Shown piece after piece: positions 1-9,837 of a stretch of 24,576 bases of DNA; within the stretch, counting starts at the first letter, position 1; each line of letters opens with the position of its first letter. Origin of the DNA: a virus. Made by a program: the position numbers and the translations under genes. The notes below the pieces were generated by a model. That model made no database searches. It saw nothing but the letters and a program-made list of their open reading frames with translations, and was not told the DNA's origin. The stretch is from positions 1 to 24,576 of IMG/VR virus record IMGVR_UViG_3300009502_000194. One strand, 5' to 3'.

Positions 1-1194
1 CAACTGGTCACTCCGGCGCAGATGCAATATTCGCCTGCGTTCCTGAAAGCCGACGCCGAGATGGCGAAGTTGGCGGGAGACAAGGTGCCGCAATCGCTGC
101 GGTATCAGTATTGGCAGACGTTGAATGGCGACCAGCTGGCGGCCATCGACCCTCGTGCGGCGGCGCTTGCCTACGACACCGCCATCATGGCCGGGCCGCA
201 GAAGGCATTCGAGCTGCTGAAACAGACCGCTGCGGACCCTGCCAAAATGTATCAAGCTCGCAATGCTTATGCACAGCAAATGGTAAAACAAGACCCGCAA
301 AAATACGGACCGCTGGAAGCTGCGTTCAAACAGCACAACGAGACCATTGGGCGCTCGTTGGGGTTGATCCCTGCCGCCAACCAACAGGCGGCGCCCGGCG
401 CTGCGCCCGGCGCTGCGCCCGGCGCTGCGCCCGGCGCTGCACCTGCTTCCGGCGATGCGCCAGCACCTCCCGGCAGTTTGAAAGACTTGATCGACAAGGC
501 CGCAGCCGCCGCAGGCATCAGTCCGCGCAAAATGTACGGTATTGTGGCTGGAGAATCTGGTCACGGCAGTAATTACGACACCAATATATCAAGCAGAGAA
601 GAGTCTTATGGCCCGTTTCAATTGAACCGCAAAGGCGGTATTGGCGTGGATTTTGAGAAACAGACTGGCTTGAAGCTAAACGACCCCAACACCGTTCCGG
701 CGCAGGCGGAATGGGTCGCTAAGTATCTTGCCAAGAACCCCAACATGAATGTTGGTGGAACGTGGTTTGGGTATCATGGCGACACGGATTGGAACCCCAA
801 ATGGGGTAACGCTGGGTATTTGGGCGGCGAAGGCGCCGCCAATCCCTCGGCTTCGGACAAACCGGCGGAGCCGGAGAAGTCCACCTTTGACCGCGCGGCG
901 GAAGCCGTTTCGTCTGGGATTGCGGGCGCCGCAGAAGCAAAGAAGCCGGAAGCTGCGCCGCCCATTCCGACCACCAAGCCGACCGTGCCTCTGCCGACTG
1001 AACCTCTAGCTCCGTCGCAACGCGACCTGTATGCTAAGGCGCTGGACGCAATCAGCAAGCGAAACGCTTCAACTCCCGCTTACCAACCCGCCAAACCGGC
1101 GGACGCGCAGGAAAAAGCGGCGCCCGCGTCTGGCGCAGCGCCAGAATCCACCCCTGTGAAAGAGGCGGCGACCCCCAATGACAATGAAGCTTGA
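1..1194 (+). CDS. Virion-associated muramidase-like protein (5' end outside window)
   Basis: The frame is open from the first base of the window, so the gene begins upstream; the first Met is at base 22. Numbered from that Met, residues about 25-110 resemble the C-terminal half of GH108-type muramidases: a YQYW motif, then a DPRAAALAYDTAIMAGPQKA stretch that lines up with YRKRYW and AVFDFAINSGTGRA in the endolysin at 16922. An Ala/Pro/Gly linker follows (about 122-145). A second lysozyme-like stretch (about 150-265) contains GIVAGESGHG, with E178 as candidate catalytic acid, and SYGPFQLN. The C-terminus is Ala/Pro/Lys-rich and probably disordered. The likely role is local peptidoglycan cleavage during DNA entry, as part of a tail or internal virion protein. 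The fold assignment is inference; an ordinary structural protein remains possible. Confidence 0.6.
   Translation, partial: QLVTPAQMQYSPAFLKADAEMAKLAGDKVPQSLRYQYWQTLNGDQLAAIDPRAAALAYDTAIMAGPQKAFELLKQTAADPAKMYQARNAYAQQMVKQDPQKYGPLEAAFKQHNETIGRSLGLIPAANQQAAPGAAPGAAPGAAPGAAPASGDAPAPPGSLKDLIDKAAAAAGISPRKMYGIVAGESGHGSNYDTNISSREESYGPFQLNRKGGIGVDFEKQTGLKLNDPNTVPAQAEWVAKYLAKNPNMNVGGTWFGYHGDTDWNPKWGNAGYLGGEGAANPSASDKPAEPEKSTFDRAAEAVSSGIAGAAEAKKPEAAPPIPTTKPTVPLPTEPLAPSQRDLYAKALDAISKRNASTPAYQPAKPADAQEKAAPASGAAPESTPVKEAATPNDNEA
385..444 (+). repeat. 12-bp tandem repeat encoding a Gly-Ala-Ala-Pro linker
   Basis: The unit GGCGCTGCGCCC occurs three times exactly (397-432), flanked by degenerate copies on both sides. 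It is in frame and encodes repeated GAAP tetrapeptides between the two lysozyme-like stretches of the first gene. Copy number is likely to vary by slippage, which would change linker length without breaking the frame. Confidence 0.85.
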
Positions 1195-1513
1195 TCTTCT
1201 GGACGCCCTTGATATTGCCGCTGCGCATCTCTTGGAAAAGGCTGGAGTCGGTGCTACGGTAGAAGGCGGAACCCCCGCCAAAGAAGCGCCCTTGACCGAA
1301 CAGGTCAAGGCGTTCGAAGCGGTCGTCGATTGGGCAAAGACGCGCAAGGACTTGCGCCCGCCAAAGAAAGAGGAGTCACGGTTCGATGGAATCAAGCGAC
1401 AATTCAACAGTGCGACGGCTGAACGTGGAAGAAGTAGCCCCAAAAAGAAGGCCAATGGAAGTCGTGTCGGCGACGATGCCGACGACTCCGACACCCCAGC
1501 CCTCAACTCTTGA
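1178..1513 (+). CDS. Small charged protein of unknown function
   Basis: This 111-aa protein starts inside the end of the upstream gene (17-base overlap), typical of translational coupling; a second in-frame ATG at 1184 is an alternative start. The N-terminal half is helical and acidic (LLDALDIAAAHLLEKAG), with a TEQVKAFEAVVDWAKTRKDL helix around residues 40-59. The C-terminal third is very polar and Lys/Arg/Ser-rich, suggesting disorder. No membrane segment or signal peptide is visible. Its 3' end overlaps the next gene extensively. I do not recognise the family. Its place between a muramidase-like virion gene and a tail fibre suggests a virion or assembly accessory role, which is inference. 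Confidence 0.6.
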   Translation: MTMKLDLLDALDIAAAHLLEKAGVGATVEGGTPAKEAPLTEQVKAFEAVVDWAKTRKDLRPPKKEESRFDGIKRQFNSATAERGRSSPKKKANGSRVGDDADDSDTPALNS

Positions 1514-1715
1514 TGTGGTTGTGAGCGCCTTCGCTGCGCTGGGCTACGCCCTCTCCGCCCGCGCCTTGCTGCTCCTGTCGCTGATCGGCGCTTTCGTGCT
1601 GTCGCTCCTCGCCATCACGTCGCAGACCACCGCCGCGCTGGAGGTGCTGGTCGCCTACTGCTGCTTTACCGTCATTCCCGTCGCGTATCTTGAAATCCGC
1701 CGGAGACAGCAATGA
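1386..1715 (+). CDS. Small membrane protein with two transmembrane segments
   Basis: This 109-aa protein has a polar Pro/Thr-rich N-terminus and two hydrophobic segments, about residues 45-75 ([20 protein letters not shown] onward) and 82-100, then a basic RRRQQ tail. The start at 1386 has a good Shine-Dalgarno (GAGGAG, about 10 bases upstream), but it overlaps the preceding gene by 128 bases in another frame. A later start at 1455, after AAGAAGG, would shorten the overlap to 59 bases. It ends in an ATGA overlap with the long tail fibre. Two membrane passes and a basic tail fit a holin-like or membrane-accessory protein, but it lies far from the endolysin, so the function is left open. Confidence 0.6.
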   Translation: MESSDNSTVRRLNVEEVAPKRRPMEVVSATMPTTPTPQPSTLDVVVSAFAALGYALSARALLLLSLIGAFVLSLLAITSQTTAALEVLVAYCCFTVIPVAYLEIRRRQQ

Positions 1716-3769
1716 GTGTAATCCCGACCATATCGGCAGACGGTGTAGGCGTCGTTTCAGCAGGTCAGCTAAACGCTTACCTGATCAGCGCGATGAACAC
1801 CGCGATGCTTCGCAATCTGAGCGGCCAAACCGGCATGACCGCTTATCTGCAAGGCGTTACTGTGCCGAACGATGGCGGGCAAGGCGCGTTCTATTGGAAT
1901 TACGCGTCCACGGCACCGGATGACAATTACAACGTCATTGTTCCCTACGGCGTTGTCTACGGCGCATGGATACGGCTTACGCAATCGGGCGGCAGCGCTG
2001 GCGTCACAAGCATCTCTTTCGGCAGCACTGGTCTTACGCCCGCAACAACCACAACGGGTGCTGTCTCTGTCTCCGGCATTTTGAACGTTGTTAACGGCGG
2101 CACCGGTACGGCCACGCCCAGCCTTGTGGCGGGAACTAACGTCACTATTTCGGGCAGCTGGCCGAATCAGACAATCAACGCGACAGGCGGCGGTGGCGGC
2201 AGCGGCACAGTCACCAGCGTGAACGTCAGCGGCGGCACGACCGGTTTAACGACAAGCGGCGGTCCCGTTACGACATCAGGCACTGTAACATTGGCCGGAA
2301 CGCTTGTCATAGCCAATGGCGGCACCGGGCAAACAACAGCTTCTGCTGCGTTCAACGCGCTTTCACCGATTACATCGACGGGCGATCTCATTGTCGGCAA
2401 CGGCGCAAATAGCGCTACACGTCTCGCCATCGGTTCAAATGGTTATGTTCTGACGTCCAACGGAACGTCAGCGTCGTGGACTGCTCCGGCTAGTATCAGC
2501 GGCGTTACAATCGGAACGACAACAGTCACGGGCGCAACAAACGGTTATGTGCTTTACAACAACGCTGGCGTGCTTGGTGCGGTCGCCCCCAGCGCCGCCA
2601 CCATTTCAATTGGGTCCGCTATTACGGGCGGCACCGTCGGCTACGGGCTGTACGTAAATTCCAGTACCCAGTTGGGGCAATTTGCATACGGTTCCGGTGT
2701 GTTCTCTGCGTTGGGTGTGGCGGTAGGCAGCGCTGGAGCTCCGGTTCTGTTTAATGGCGCTTTAGGTACACCTTCCAGCGGCACGCTTACCAATGCTACA
2801 GGGTTACCCCTCACCACTGGCGTTACCGGAGTGCTTCCCGTTTCCAACGGCGGATCGGGATCAACAACGCCGTCGTTGGTGGCGGGGACCAATGTCACAA
2901 TTTCCGGCAGCTGGCCGAATCAGACAATTAATGCTTCTGGCGGGTCCGGCAGCGGCACCGTAAACAACAGCACCACTTCAGGAGCTCTAGCCTACTACGC
3001 GACAACCGGCACCGCCGTGTCAGGCGACGCCAACATAACGGTAAACGGCCCCGCTCTTACACTTGGCGCGTCAGGGTATCTTCAAGGGTATTTGAGGCTG
3101 GCTAACGCCGGCCTCGGCGGTTACACCATTATTGTTGGCAGCAACTCTACAACCAGCGGGTGGACTTTTACGCTTCCCATAAGTTACCCCTCCACTGTTG
3201 GTGGTGGCGCAGCGACGCTTTCCTCGCTTGTGGCGGATAACACCGGCGTTTCGAGTTGGGTGGGGGGCATCAACACGCAACTTGCGAGCGCTACGGTTTC
3301 AACGGCTAACCATACGCAAGTCATTGAAATGTATACCAGCACGGCGGTTTTTGTTGGTTCCATATCGGCAACGACGCTTACTGTTTCCTCCGTCACGTCA
3401 GGTTCCATTACAGTTGGCATGACCATATCGGGAACTGGGGTGACGGCAGGCACCTACATTACCGCAGGCAGCGGTACGTCGTGGACGGTCAGTGTTTCGC
3501 AATCCGTGTCTTCCACAACCATCACGGGTAGCGGGGCCATTGTTTATCTGCCCAGCACGCTCACGGCGTCTATTAAGTTTGAAGTTGTTCAAATAGGTCC
3601 GGGGCCAGTGCAAATCCTTCCGGTTCCTTCAAGTGGCGCAACAGTGAACTCGCGCATCGGCTCAACCATCTTCCTGTCTGCCCCCTATTCCGGGTGCACG
3701 ATCTATAACGGCAGCAACGCCAATTTGTCGTCTTGGGTCGTCGTCGGCGACGTAGCTCCGTCCATTTGA
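1712..3769 (+). CDS. Tail fibre protein with beta-repeat shaft (685 aa)
   Basis: A receptor-binding or side tail fibre. Residues about 1-90 form a compact N-terminal domain ([20 protein letters not shown]...GAFYWNY...VYGAWIRL), probably the virion-proximal part. The shaft is built of Gly/Thr/Ser-rich repeats such as [25 protein letters not shown] and [15 protein letters not shown], typical of trimeric beta-helical phage fibres. About residues 266-410 are closely similar to residues about 483-625 of the 1123-aa fibre at 6272. The distal part (about 520-610) carries a second beta-rich motif ([20 protein letters not shown]), and the protein ends in a predicted receptor-facing tip. Almost no Cys or charged residues are present. 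The start is supported by GGAGA five bases upstream and an ATGA overlap with the previous gene. Confidence 0.85.
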   Translation: MSVIPTISADGVGVVSAGQLNAYLISAMNTAMLRNLSGQTGMTAYLQGVTVPNDGGQGAFYWNYASTAPDDNYNVIVPYGVVYGAWIRLTQSGGSAGVTSISFGSTGLTPATTTTGAVSVSGILNVVNGGTGTATPSLVAGTNVTISGSWPNQTINATGGGGGSGTVTSVNVSGGTTGLTTSGGPVTTSGTVTLAGTLVIANGGTGQTTASAAFNALSPITSTGDLIVGNGANSATRLAIGSNGYVLTSNGTSASWTAPASISGVTIGTTTVTGATNGYVLYNNAGVLGAVAPSAATISIGSAITGGTVGYGLYVNSSTQLGQFAYGSGVFSALGVAVGSAGAPVLFNGALGTPSSGTLTNATGLPLTTGVTGVLPVSNGGSGSTTPSLVAGTNVTISGSWPNQTINASGGSGSGTVNNSTTSGALAYYATTGTAVSGDANITVNGPALTLGASGYLQGYLRLANAGLGGYTIIVGSNSTTSGWTFTLPISYPSTVGGGAATLSSLVADNTGVSSWVGGINTQLASATVSTANHTQVIEMYTSTAVFVGSISATTLTVSSVTSGSITVGMTISGTGVTAGTYITAGSGTSWTVSVSQSVSSTTITGSGAIVYLPSTLTASIKFEVVQIGPGPVQILPVPSSGATVNSRIGSTIFLSAPYSGCTIYNGSNANLSSWVVVGDVAPSI
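2510..2945 (+). repeat. Shaft segment paralogous to 7718-8158
   Basis: This stretch encodes about 145 residues nearly collinear with those encoded at 7718-8158. Shared blocks include [52 protein letters not shown] and GSWPNQTIN. Third codon positions differ often, so the duplication is not recent or has been recombined with diverged relatives. Confidence 0.75.
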
Positions 3770-3782
3770 AGGTAGCGAACCC

Positions 3783-5213
3783 ATGGGTTTCATGAACTTT
3801 AGTGGCGCTGTCCGCCCCGGATACCAAGCCAAAAGAACCTCTACGGTTTTTGTGGGGGATTCGATTACATGGGGATACGGGTTAGATCAAAATCAAACCA
3901 TCGCGTACAATATTCAGGCCCGCATCAACACCGTTACGGGGTTGACGCAAGCTACATGGGGTAATTCGTCTGCGGGCTTGGACATTTGTGCCCGCAACGT
4001 GATTGTGGACGACACAACATCGACGCCGTTTCAAGGCGGATCGCCACCTGCTCCTTACGCCAACCCGTTGTTGACACAATCTGGCGTTCTTGTTGCTGGG
4101 CTGGGCACGTACCCATTCTCCGATACGACCAATAACACCTACGGCAGCAACGTTTCTACGGCATACCCGTCAACCAGCAATTGCCCCGACGCCATATCAA
4201 TTCCGTCTGGGGGCAGCATTTCGTGGAACGCTACCTATCCGGGATCGACGGGTTACATCATTGTTGGACTGATGGGAGCCGGAACGGTTGTTGTCAAACA
4301 GGGCAGCACCATACTCCAAACCCTAACTTCTGGCGGAACGTTCAGTGGAACAGTGGTCAGCGGAACTAACACGATAACACTAACCACCGCCGTAACAGGA
4401 ACTTTAGTGGCGGGCAACCCGCTGTATTTTAGCGGAATTACTACTTCGCCCGTAACAACCATCGTGAGTTTTACCGGTACAAGCATCGGTAGCACCATCA
4501 CAATGAGCGCCAATTCCCCTGTTTCTGCAACCGGCACAGCTTGTCTGGCGCTTGCTTCTAACAGCGAGCCGGGAGGTAGCAACTTAAACATTGTTTCTTT
4601 TTCTGGCGCGTCGGGAACAAACAGTTATTCAATTTCCAATACCTCGGGCGGCGTCACCAATGTCGTTGTCAGCGTGTTGCATCCGAGCACCTTGTTGCCG
4701 ACAACGTACAACGAAATTCAGATCAACGGGCGAAACTCATACGCCATAGCGGATTATTCTTCTCCATCGGGAGACATCATCCAGCAACAGATCATGTCCA
4801 CCGTGACGCAAATACGGTCAGCGTCCACAGCATCGCCGCCGATCTACATCTTGTCGGTGGGTACGGTCAGCCTCTATGACACCTCCCGCCAATTGACGCC
4901 GACGCAATATGCTAATCAGCTCAACACCTTGGCGACGGCGTTTACAAATTCGGCGTATTACAACTACGGACGAGTCATCCTAACAATTCCGGCGCTGCCT
5001 TTAGCCGGTAACGGGTTTACTTTGCTGGCGGGATACACGCTGAACAATTATCGGCAAGCCATCATCGCTTTGGCAAACACACTAAAATGCGGTTACATTG
5101 ATCTCACACGAGTCAATCTGCTGTCTTCCGACTATCAAAGCGGAGGCCTGCACCCAAACGCCAGCGGCGCGGCCAAACTGGCGAAATACTACATCAGCAT
5201 GTTGGAATTTTGA
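3783..5213 (+). CDS. SGNH/GDSL hydrolase-like tail protein
   Basis: A 476-aa protein with an SGNH-hydrolase frame: block I is VFVGDSITWGYG (candidate nucleophile S27) and block V near the end is GGLHPNASGAAKLAKYY (H457). SGNH enzymes are esterases; in phage fibres they often deacetylate capsule, O-antigen or other envelope glycans. The aspartate usually three residues before the catalytic His is a Gly here (G454), with D450 the nearest acid, and no clear GxND block III is visible. Activity is therefore uncertain. About residues 180-260 form a Thr/Ser/Gly-rich beta insertion (GTNTITLTTAVTG...), likely a carbohydrate-binding or spacer domain. It lies just after a tail fibre. Start 3783 is preceded by a weak GAAGG; 3792 is an alternative. 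Confidence 0.75.
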   Translation: MGFMNFSGAVRPGYQAKRTSTVFVGDSITWGYGLDQNQTIAYNIQARINTVTGLTQATWGNSSAGLDICARNVIVDDTTSTPFQGGSPPAPYANPLLTQSGVLVAGLGTYPFSDTTNNTYGSNVSTAYPSTSNCPDAISIPSGGSISWNATYPGSTGYIIVGLMGAGTVVVKQGSTILQTLTSGGTFSGTVVSGTNTITLTTAVTGTLVAGNPLYFSGITTSPVTTIVSFTGTSIGSTITMSANSPVSATGTACLALASNSEPGGSNLNIVSFSGASGTNSYSISNTSGGVTNVVVSVLHPSTLLPTTYNEIQINGRNSYAIADYSSPSGDIIQQQIMSTVTQIRSASTASPPIYILSVGTVSLYDTSRQLTPTQYANQLNTLATAFTNSAYYNYGRVILTIPALPLAGNGFTLLAGYTLNNYRQAIIALANTLKCGYIDLTRVNLLSSDYQSGGLHPNASGAAKLAKYYISMLEF

Positions 5214-5225
5214 CAGGAGACAACC

Positions 5226-5552
5226 ATGAGCGTAACCTACAACTGGATCGTCGAACGGATGGACTGTCTCCCTACAGAACAAGGGCAGACCAACGTGGTC
5301 TTTACGGTCTTTTGGCGGCTTGAAGCCGCCGACGGATCGCACACCGCTGCAACTTACGGTTCGCAAGCCATCCCTTACGCCAATCTGACTGACTTTACCC
5401 CCTATGATAGCTTGACCCAAGCCGGAGTGATTGATTGGGTAAAAACTGCCATGTATCCGGGGCGAGTAGACGAGCTGGAAGCAAATTTGGCGACAGCCAT
5501 TCAAAATCTGATCACGCCTCCGATTGTCACTCCGGCGCTTCCGTGGGCATAA
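5226..5552 (+). CDS. Small tail-fibre-associated protein (DUF7936-like)
   Basis: A 108-aa protein with the pattern TYNWIVERMDCLPTEQGQTN, then VVFTVFWRLEAADG, FTPYDSLTQAGVIDWVK and a Pro-rich end (TPPIVTPALPWA). I recall this architecture from small proteins encoded among phage tail genes; the family label is from memory. No enzyme motif, signal peptide or membrane segment is seen. AGGAGA eight bases upstream supports the start. Its place between an SGNH-like protein and another fibre gene suggests a structural or assembly accessory role. Confidence 0.7.
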   Translation: MSVTYNWIVERMDCLPTEQGQTNVVFTVFWRLEAADGSHTAATYGSQAIPYANLTDFTPYDSLTQAGVIDWVKTAMYPGRVDELEANLATAIQNLITPPIVTPALPWA

Positions 5553-5627
5553 TGGTCAATCAAAACAGGTGCAACGTGGGCGGTCTAGCTATATAACTCG
5601 ATACGCCGGGATCGACGGGAGTCTAAT

Positions 5628-6242
5628 ATGGCGCGCATGGTAGGTTTCGCAGAACAACAAAATCTCATCCCCACGTATCGAGCGGACGGGGTTATCGCCG
5701 CAGGCGGTACGCCGCAGTTGATTCTGCCTCGCGCTGCGCCGCGCTCTTCCATCGTTGTCCAAAACACGTCAACGACCAACACGATCTATCTTGAATTTGG
5801 TTGTGCACGTGCGACGGCCACGGTCTCTGGCGGTAAAGTCACGGCGGTCACCGTCACCAACGCCGGATTTGGGTTTACGTACCCGCCGCTGGTGCATTTC
5901 TTAGGTGGGGGTAATCTTTTGAATGGCCGCGATCTTGGGGTCGGATACCCTAATCAGAACGCGCCGTCGAACTACGCCACCGCCCACTGCGTGCTGTCTG
6001 GCGGTGCGATCTCGTCCATTGTGATCGACAACCCCGGCTCTGGTTACGATTGCGCACCTTACGTGCAGCTTCTAAATGACGCAAACGACAATTACGGTTG
6101 TGCCGTTCCGTCTGCTACAAGCGGGTACAAGTTGACCGCTGGGTCGGTCTTCCGTGAATCTTACAATGTGGTCACAACAGACACCATTGCGGTTTTCAGT
6201 GCCTCGACCAGCGACTCTTGGTTCTGCATGTACACCACCTGA
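5628..6242 (+). CDS. Phage virion protein of unknown function
   Basis: A 204-aa beta-rich protein. Residues about 15-60 look like a small beta domain (PQLILPRAAPRSSIVVQNTS). Two related stretches follow, GGKVTAVTVTNAGFGFTYPP and GGAISSIVIDNPGSGYDCAP, a duplicated motif I associate with phage and extracellular structural proteins. Near the C-terminus, GYKLTAGSVFRESYNVVTTD resembles minor structural proteins that decorate virions. GGGAG six bases upstream supports the start. No catalytic motif or membrane segment is seen. The 75 bases before it hold no convincing promoter or terminator. Confidence 0.7.
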   Translation: MARMVGFAEQQNLIPTYRADGVIAAGGTPQLILPRAAPRSSIVVQNTSTTNTIYLEFGCARATATVSGGKVTAVTVTNAGFGFTYPPLVHFLGGGNLLNGRDLGVGYPNQNAPSNYATAHCVLSGGAISSIVIDNPGSGYDCAPYVQLLNDANDNYGCAVPSATSGYKLTAGSVFRESYNVVTTDTIAVFSASTSDSWFCMYTT

Positions 6243-6271
6243 TTTCTCTGGCCGCATAGAGGCTCCCCACG

Positions 6272-9200
6272 ATGTCGGCATCAGAAACACGAAATCAGCT
6301 TCTTGCCCAGATTAATTCGCAGATCATTGCGAATGGGCAGGGGGCTATTACTGGCCCTGTCTTGAACAACATTCTTGACAGTATGGTCTTGTCGTCTCTG
6401 TTTGATGCGGGCACTTGGTACGCGGCGGCCACTTACGCGCCGCTCGACGTTGTTCAATACAATGGTTCAACCTACATCGCTATCGCCACCAGCACCAACG
6501 TGCCGCCACCCAATGCGACGTATTGGCAAGTCTTCGCGTCCATCGGCGCGACAGGGGCTACCGGTCCAGCCGGACCTGCCGGCGGGGCTTTGGTCACGGT
6601 CGGTACAACCGCCGTCAATTCGGGCACAAACAGCTATCTGCTTTACGACAACGCTGGAACGCTCGGCAATCTAGCGGCAAGCAGCCTGACGGTCGGCGCA
6701 GCGACCAACATCGCCAACGGCGCGCTGGATCAGATCCCTTACCAGACCGGATCGGGCGCCACGGCGTTCATCTCGGCTCCGTCGGTCAGCAACACCTATC
6801 TCCAGTGGACTGGATCGGCGTTCGCTTGGGCTTCGCCGCCCGGCGTAACGACGTTCAGCGCGGGCACGACCGGCCTGACACCCTCGACCGCGACGAGCGG
6901 CGCGGTGACGCTCTCCGGCACGCTGGCGGTCGCCAATGGCGGCACCGGCGTCACAAGCTCGACCGGCGCAGGCTCCGTCGTTCTCTCCAGCTTCCCGACA
7001 TTGGTCTCCCCGGCGCTCGGCACGCCAGTGTCCGGCGTTATGTCGAACGTCACAGGCTTGCCGATCTCGACCGGCCTGACCGGCGCAGGCACCGGCGTCC
7101 TGACGGCGCTCGGCAACGCGACCAACGCGGCAGGCGGGTTCGTCACCTACAGCGGTGCGCTCGGCACGCCGACGTCCGGCGTTTTGACCAACGCCACCGG
7201 ATTGCCGCTCTCGACCGGCGTGACCGGCAACTTGTCGGTCAGCAACCTCAATTCCGGCACCAACGCCAACAGCAGCACCTACTGGCGCGGCGACGGCACA
7301 TGGGCGGCTATCACTGGCGCCACTGGCACTGTGACCAGCGTCAACGTCAGCGGCGGCACGACCGGCTTGACGACCAGCGGGGGTCCGGTCACCACGTCCG
7401 GCACCATCACGCTGGCCGGAACGCTGGCGGTGGCGAATGGCGGCACCGGCGTGACGACCTCAACCGGTTCTGGCGCAAACGTTCTTTCGAACTCACCAAC
7501 ATTGGTTACTCCTGCGCTCGGCACGCCTTCGGCGGTCACGCTGACCAATGCGACCGGCTTGCCGCTGACGACCGGCGTCACCGGCATCTTGCCGGTCGCC
7601 AATGGCGGCACTGGCACGGCGACCCCCGGCTTGGTGGCGGGCACCAACATCACCATCACCGGCAGCTGGCCGAACCAAACGATCAATTCCACCGGCGGCG
7701 GCAGCTCCGCGTTGGTTGTTGGAACGACCACAGTGACGGGCGCCACCAACGGATACCTTCTTTACAACAATGCAGGTGTCCTTGGCGCAGTGGCGCCCAG
7801 CAGCTCGACGATCACCATCGGCTCGCCGATCACGGGCGCCACCAACGGTTACGGCCTTTACGTGAACGCCAGCACGCAGCTGGGACAATTTGCGTATGGC
7901 ACCGGGGTTTTTGCTGCGCTCGGCGTGGCGGTCGGCAGCGCGGGCGCTCCGGTACTCTTCAATGGGGCTTTGGGTACGCCCAGCTCCGGCACACTGACCA
8001 ATGTGACCGGCTTGCCGCTGACGACCGGCGTGACTGGTATTTTGCCAGTTGCAAATGGCGGCTCTGGTACGTCAACTCCCGGCTTGGTCGCGGGGACCAA
8101 TATTACTATTAGCGGCAGCTGGCCGAATCAGACGATCAATTCCACCGCTAGCGGTGGTGTGACGACCATTTCATTCGGTTCCACGGGTTTGACGCCTAGC
8201 ACGGCTACATCGGGAGCTGTGACGGTTGCAGGAACTTTAGCTGTCGGCAGTGGCGGCACGGGTGTGACAAGCTCGACCGGTGCTAACAGCGTGGCGCTGC
8301 GGGATAGTAATGCTAATTTAACGGTGAACGCCCTTTTCCAAGGCTTCACCGTTGTGGCGGCCGCAGGCACGACAACAACGCTAACTGCGGCGTCTAATCC
8401 TGCTTACGTGGTGACAGGTTCGGGCGGTCAGACATTCCAGCTTCCCGATGCAACGACATTGCCAGCAGGGGCACAGTTCTCGTTTAACAATAATCAGACT
8501 TCTGGAACGATTGTTGTTAAAAATAATTCCGGCACTACGTTGCTGACGTTGCAGTCAGGGGCGTTTGCTGAAGTTATTCTTTTGGTAAACTCGCCCGCAG
8601 CGGGATCGTGGGACACGCATAATCAAGCGCCGACCAATGCGAGCTGGTCCACGAATACATTGAGCTGGGCAGGTTCGTATACAAATGGGACTTGGAATGG
8701 TGCGGTTGTAGGCCCGGCTTACGGCGGCACCGGCGTGGCGAACAACGCCGCCAGCACACTGACGATCAGCGGGGCTTACGGCACGACTTTCACGCTCAGC
8801 GGCACGACCGCATTGACGCTGCCAACCAGCGGATACCTGATCAGTTCGGTCTCGGCATTGGGCGCAAACCCGGTCACCGGAACGCCGTCCAGCACGACCT
8901 ATCTGCGCGGCGATGGAACATGGGCGACTGTTTCTGGTGGCGGTGGCGGCACATATACGCGCACGAGCTTTACCGCCACAGGCGGCCAGACGACCTTCAC
9001 CGTTTCCTATACAATTGGTTACGTTCAGGTTTATTTGAATGGCGTCCTGCTAAATGCGACTGACTACACAGCCACGTCTGGCACATCTATCGTTCTGGCG
9101 GTGGCTGCGTCTTCTGGCGACATCGTTGAAGTTATCGCGCTGTACGTGTCGATTGTCAGTGGCGTATCGGTCAGCGGATCGCCCACTAGCGGGCAGATCG

Positions 9201-9643
9201 CAACTTGGGTGAACTCGACCACGGTGCAAGGCACGTCAGTTCTTCCTTCAGCGAACGGCGGCACGGGCGTCAATAACGGCTCCAGCACCTTGACGCTCTC
9301 CGCCAACAACACCGCCGCGCAGTTCATCAACAACGCTGTCGCGGTCACGGTCACCTCTAATGCGGGCACGGTGCCGATCACGAGCAAGGTGAATAATTTC
9401 ACCAACAGCTCCGCCGCCACTATGGCGATCACGATGGCGGTAACCGGCGCGGTTGATGGTCAAATGTCGATGGTGCGCATTTACGACTTCAGCGCGGCGA
9501 CACAGACCATCGGTTGGACCAACACTGAAAACAGCACTGCTTCCGTGCCGACGACATCGAATGGCTCGACGACCTTGCCGGTGACCGTCGGGTTCCAGTA
9601 CAACGGCCAGACATCAAAATGGCGTTGCATCGCCACTGCATAA
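6272..9643 (+). CDS. Giant tail fibre with anchor, CBM-like and collagen-like segments
   Basis: A 1123-aa fibre. Residues 1-40 ([12 protein letters not shown]...[12 protein letters not shown]) match the N-terminus of the tailspike at 17451 and are the likely virion anchor. Residues about 46-88 resemble a chitin-binding-type module ([18 protein letters not shown]...NATYWQV). A short collagen-like segment [14 protein letters not shown] (92-105) leads into a long Gly/Thr/Ser beta-repeat shaft with many NGGTG turns and LPLTTGVTG repeats. Residues about 893-955 form a distinct domain ([16 protein letters not shown]...[13 protein letters not shown]), and the C-terminus is a separate beta domain. 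GAGG lies nine bases before the start. Composition shifts along the gene: the shaft is GC-rich up to about 7700, while 8150-8700 is AT-richer, suggesting mosaic origin. Confidence 0.85.
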   Translation: MSASETRNQLLAQINSQIIANGQGAITGPVLNNILDSMVLSSLFDAGTWYAAATYAPLDVVQYNGSTYIAIATSTNVPPPNATYWQVFASIGATGATGPAGPAGGALVTVGTTAVNSGTNSYLLYDNAGTLGNLAASSLTVGAATNIANGALDQIPYQTGSGATAFISAPSVSNTYLQWTGSAFAWASPPGVTTFSAGTTGLTPSTATSGAVTLSGTLAVANGGTGVTSSTGAGSVVLSSFPTLVSPALGTPVSGVMSNVTGLPISTGLTGAGTGVLTALGNATNAAGGFVTYSGALGTPTSGVLTNATGLPLSTGVTGNLSVSNLNSGTNANSSTYWRGDGTWAAITGATGTVTSVNVSGGTTGLTTSGGPVTTSGTITLAGTLAVANGGTGVTTSTGSGANVLSNSPTLVTPALGTPSAVTLTNATGLPLTTGVTGILPVANGGTGTATPGLVAGTNITITGSWPNQTINSTGGGSSALVVGTTTVTGATNGYLLYNNAGVLGAVAPSSSTITIGSPITGATNGYGLYVNASTQLGQFAYGTGVFAALGVAVGSAGAPVLFNGALGTPSSGTLTNVTGLPLTTGVTGILPVANGGSGTSTPGLVAGTNITISGSWPNQTINSTASGGVTTISFGSTGLTPSTATSGAVTVAGTLAVGSGGTGVTSSTGANSVALRDSNANLTVNALFQGFTVVAAAGTTTTLTAASNPAYVVTGSGGQTFQLPDATTLPAGAQFSFNNNQTSGTIVVKNNSGTTLLTLQSGAFAEVILLVNSPAAGSWDTHNQAPTNASWSTNTLSWAGSYTNGTWNGAVVGPAYGGTGVANNAASTLTISGAYGTTFTLSGTTALTLPTSGYLISSVSALGANPVTGTPSSTTYLRGDGTWATVSGGGGGTYTRTSFTATGGQTTFTVSYTIGYVQVYLNGVLLNATDYTATSGTSIVLAVAASSGDIVEVIALYVSIVSGVSVSGSPTSGQIATWVNSTTVQGTSVLPSANGGTGVNNGSSTLTLSANNTAAQFINNAVAVTVTSNAGTVPITSKVNNFTNSSAATMAITMAVTGAVDGQMSMVRIYDFSAATQTIGWTNTENSTASVPTTSNGSTTLPVTVGFQYNGQTSKWRCIATA
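7718..8158 (+). repeat. Shaft segment paralogous to 2510-2945
   Basis: This is the second copy of the segment of about 145 residues shared with the 685-aa fibre, in the same block order and ending in GSWPNQTIN. The GSWPNQTIN block also occurs immediately upstream (about 7661-7690) and in the first fibre near 2155, so it is a recurring shaft module. Confidence 0.75.
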
Positions 9644-9652
9644 AGGTGATCT

Positions 9653-9835
9653 ATGCGCTGTGCGGTTTGTGAACTGTCGAACGGATTGGTGACGAACATC
9701 ATCGTGGCCGATCCAAATGTTGATCCGGCACCCGAAGGGACGCAGCTGATCGCCATAGCGGACGACCAGCCATGCGACATTGGCTGGACATGGGATGGCA
9801 CGCAGTTCAATCCCCCAGCTGATCAGGGGGCGTAA
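9653..9835 (+). CDS. Small tail-associated protein (60 aa)
   Basis: A 60-aa protein of the form AVCELSNGLVTNIIVADPNV, then PEGTQLIAIADDQPCDIGWTW and GTQFNPP. This resembles short proteins, or the N-termini of longer ones, that accompany phage fibre genes: a small beta unit reading a value-and-description layout ending in a Trp-rich turn. AAAGGTG upstream supports the start, and the gene lies nine bases after the giant fibre. Its job may be fibre assembly or tip capping, which is inference. Confidence 0.65.
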   Translation: MRCAVCELSNGLVTNIIVADPNVDPAPEGTQLIAIADDQPCDIGWTWDGTQFNPPADQGA

Positions 9836-9837
9836 AC

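Noticed and set aside
6415-8112. A 565-codon + strand frame inside the giant fibre
   Set aside because: It is a frame-shifted reading of GC-rich repeats, giving an Arg/His/Gln-rich product with no plausible fold.
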